A stretch of 32,333 nucleotides of DNA from Curtobacterium sp. A7_M15 (lineage in GTDB: Bacteria; Actinomycetota; Actinomycetes; Actinomycetales; Microbacteriaceae), in the NCBI RefSeq assembly GCF_030705415.1, contig NZ_JAUZED010000035.1, positions 1 to 32,333 of the forward strand, in the 5' to 3' direction. The position numbers and the translations under genes are program-made. How positions within the stretch are numbered: the first letter of the stretch is position 1; the number at the start of each line of letters is the position of its first letter. The notes beneath the pieces were generated by a model, which saw only the letters and a list, made by a program, of their open reading frames with translations, was not told the origin of the DNA and searched no databases. Positions 31,416 to 32,333 of this stretch are shown piece after piece.

Positions 31416-32333
31416 CAGGTCACCTCGCCCACGACGTGGATGCGGCACTCGACGCCCGTCCGGGCCTTCTCGCAGTGGTCGTCGACGTTCGCCAGGAACG
31501 TCCGTCCGGCCATCCCCGTGGCCACGGTGTGCAACCGCTGCCGGTACGCCTCGCGCGCATCGTCGTCGAACGCGTGCTGCGTCCGCTCGGAGTAGGCCTT
31601 GCCGCTGCGGGCGTTCTGCACGAAGACGAGCCGGGCGTCGGCCATCGGCGAACCCGCGGGCACGCCCTCGACCGCGCCGTCCTCGACCGCGAGCTGGTAG
31701 GCGCCGAGCTGGGGGTGCTCGGGCATGTCGTTCTTCTCGCTCGGCATCCAGCGCCCGGTCTTCAGGTCGACCACGCTGACCCGGCCGTCGGGGTCGACCT
31801 CGATCCGGTCGATGCTGCCGCGCATCCGTGCCGGTCCGGTGACGAGTGCGAACGAGGTCTCGGCGCCGAGCAGACGGCGTCCGGCGCTGGCGAAGGTGCG
31901 GAGGTAGTCGCTGAGCCCCTCGATCATGCGCCGCGTGCGGGCTCGTTCGCGGTCGGCGATCCACGGCGACTCGAACGTCAACTCGTCCCACCGCCCCTCG
32001 ACGTGCTGCCACAGGGACTCGACGTCGACGGCGGTCGCGTGCTCCATCGCTTCGTGCACGATCGTGCCGATGCCCATCGCGGGACTCGGGGCGCTCCCGC
32101 CGAAGGTCTGCACGAACCAGTGCACGGGGCACTCCTCGAAGGTGCCGATGCGGGAGGGCGAGACCGACACCGTCGGGGGCACGGGATCGCCGCCCTCGTA
32201 CTCGGGTACCGGCTCGGCGTCGAGGTCGACGAGCGGGTCGTCGGTCGAGGGCTCGGCGAGGCCGTACCAGTCGTCCGGCGCGGCGCCGGGGACGTCGGCC
32301 TCGGCGAGGCGGGCGAGTGCGGATGCGGCCTCG
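31412..32333 (-). CDS. adnA: AdnA-type helicase-nuclease, C-terminal part only (gene runs off the window)
   Basis: The last 306 residues of a larger protein; the frame is open to the window edge with no stop, so the gene continues upstream. A linker (LVDLDAEPVPEYEGGDP) leads to a RecB-like nuclease domain: PSRIGTFEECPVHWFVQTFG, GIGTIVHEAMEHA (active-site His), GSIDRIEVD (Asp), VVDLKTGR (Asp and Lys) and QLGAYQLA. All nuclease residues are therefore present. Near the end two cysteines (HCEKARTGVEC) and the earlier EEC do not match the spacing of the AddB iron-sulfur site. As the partner of AdnB it would provide the second nuclease of the heterodimer. The GTG at 32182 is internal, not the start. 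Confidence 0.88.
   Translation of the reverse strand, partial: EAASALARLAEADVPGAAPDDWYGLAEPSTDDPLVDLDAEPVPEYEGGDPVPPTVSVSPSRIGTFEECPVHWFVQTFGGSAPSPAMGIGTIVHEAMEHATAVDVESLWQHVEGRWDELTFESPWIADRERARTRRMIEGLSDYLRTFASAGRRLLGAETSFALVTGPARMRGSIDRIEVDPDGRVSVVDLKTGRWMPSEKNDMPEHPQLGAYQLAVEDGAVEGVPAGSPMADARLVFVQNARSGKAYSERTQHAFDDDAREAYRQRLHTVATGMAGRTFLANVDDHCEKARTGVECRIHVVGEVTW

Noticed and set aside
31605-32170. AddB-type iron-sulfur cluster in the AdnA nuclease domain
   Set aside because: Only three cysteines are visible and their spacing does not match C...CxxCxxxxxC.

Overview
The window is very GC-rich DNA with long, closely packed genes, GTG and TTG starts, and many start codons placed 6-7 nt after a TANNNT -10 hexamer. 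Together with DUF3039, UPF0182, a Zincin_2 (DUF2342) protease and an AdnAB-type nuclease/helicase, this points to an actinobacterium. I infer Microbacteriaceae, possibly Curtobacterium or a relative; the genus is a guess from overall similarity. No insertion sequence, phage gene, CRISPR array or origin was seen.

Region 1 (1-4972). A palindrome-rich intergenic segment (1-392) precedes nicotinate phosphoribosyltransferase (pncB). A small DUF3039 zinc-ribbon-like gene converges on pncB. A two-gene ABC exporter operon on the minus strand follows, with an ATPase that carries a long acidic-then-basic disordered N-terminus.

Region 2 (5282-12144). This is an apparent cell-surface phospho-polymer locus. 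Plus-strand genes are a LicC-like nucleotidyltransferase, a Wzm/TagG-like permease and a Wzt/TagH-like ATPase. The minus-strand operon is an ExoA-like glycosyltransferase, a CDP-alcohol phosphotransferase, a second GT2 glycosyltransferase and a CDP-glycerol glycerophosphotransferase-like (TagB/TagF family) enzyme. The nucleotidyltransferase could make a CDP-alcohol used by the two phosphotransferases, the GT2 enzymes could add sugars, and the ABC pair could export the product. A 100-codon unknown gene sits between the two arms.

Region 3 (12251-17494). A membrane-anchored HtrA-type protease has a remarkable Tyr/Gln/Gly/Ser repeat domain on its cytoplasmic side. It is divergent from a class I aminotransferase. 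A roughly 620-bp tandem array of about 80-bp inverted-repeat units fills the convergent gap between the aminotransferase and a nitrilase-family amidase. Initiator tRNA-fMet and its terminator follow.

Region 4 (17519-32333). This resembles a conserved actinobacterial neighbourhood, comparable from memory to the M. tuberculosis Rv3193c-Rv3202c block: UPF0182 membrane protein, YlbL-like Lon/PDZ protease, Zincin_2 protease, ThiF/cyclodehydratase-like protein, UvrD2-like helicase, NudC-like Nudix hydrolase, an APH-like protein, and AdnB plus the C-terminal end of AdnA, which runs off the window. Several members have lost expected residues: NudC has no zinc cysteines, the APH-like protein lacks the catalytic Asp, and the UvrD2-like protein lacks a C-terminal extension. 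The ThiF-like and UvrD2-like genes overlap tail-to-tail by 110 bp.

Part of the regulation can be read directly. There are candidate leaderless starts, a family of GGGAGGC-core hairpins after minus-strand genes, and an overlapping divergent -10 between the YlbL-like and Zincin_2 genes.
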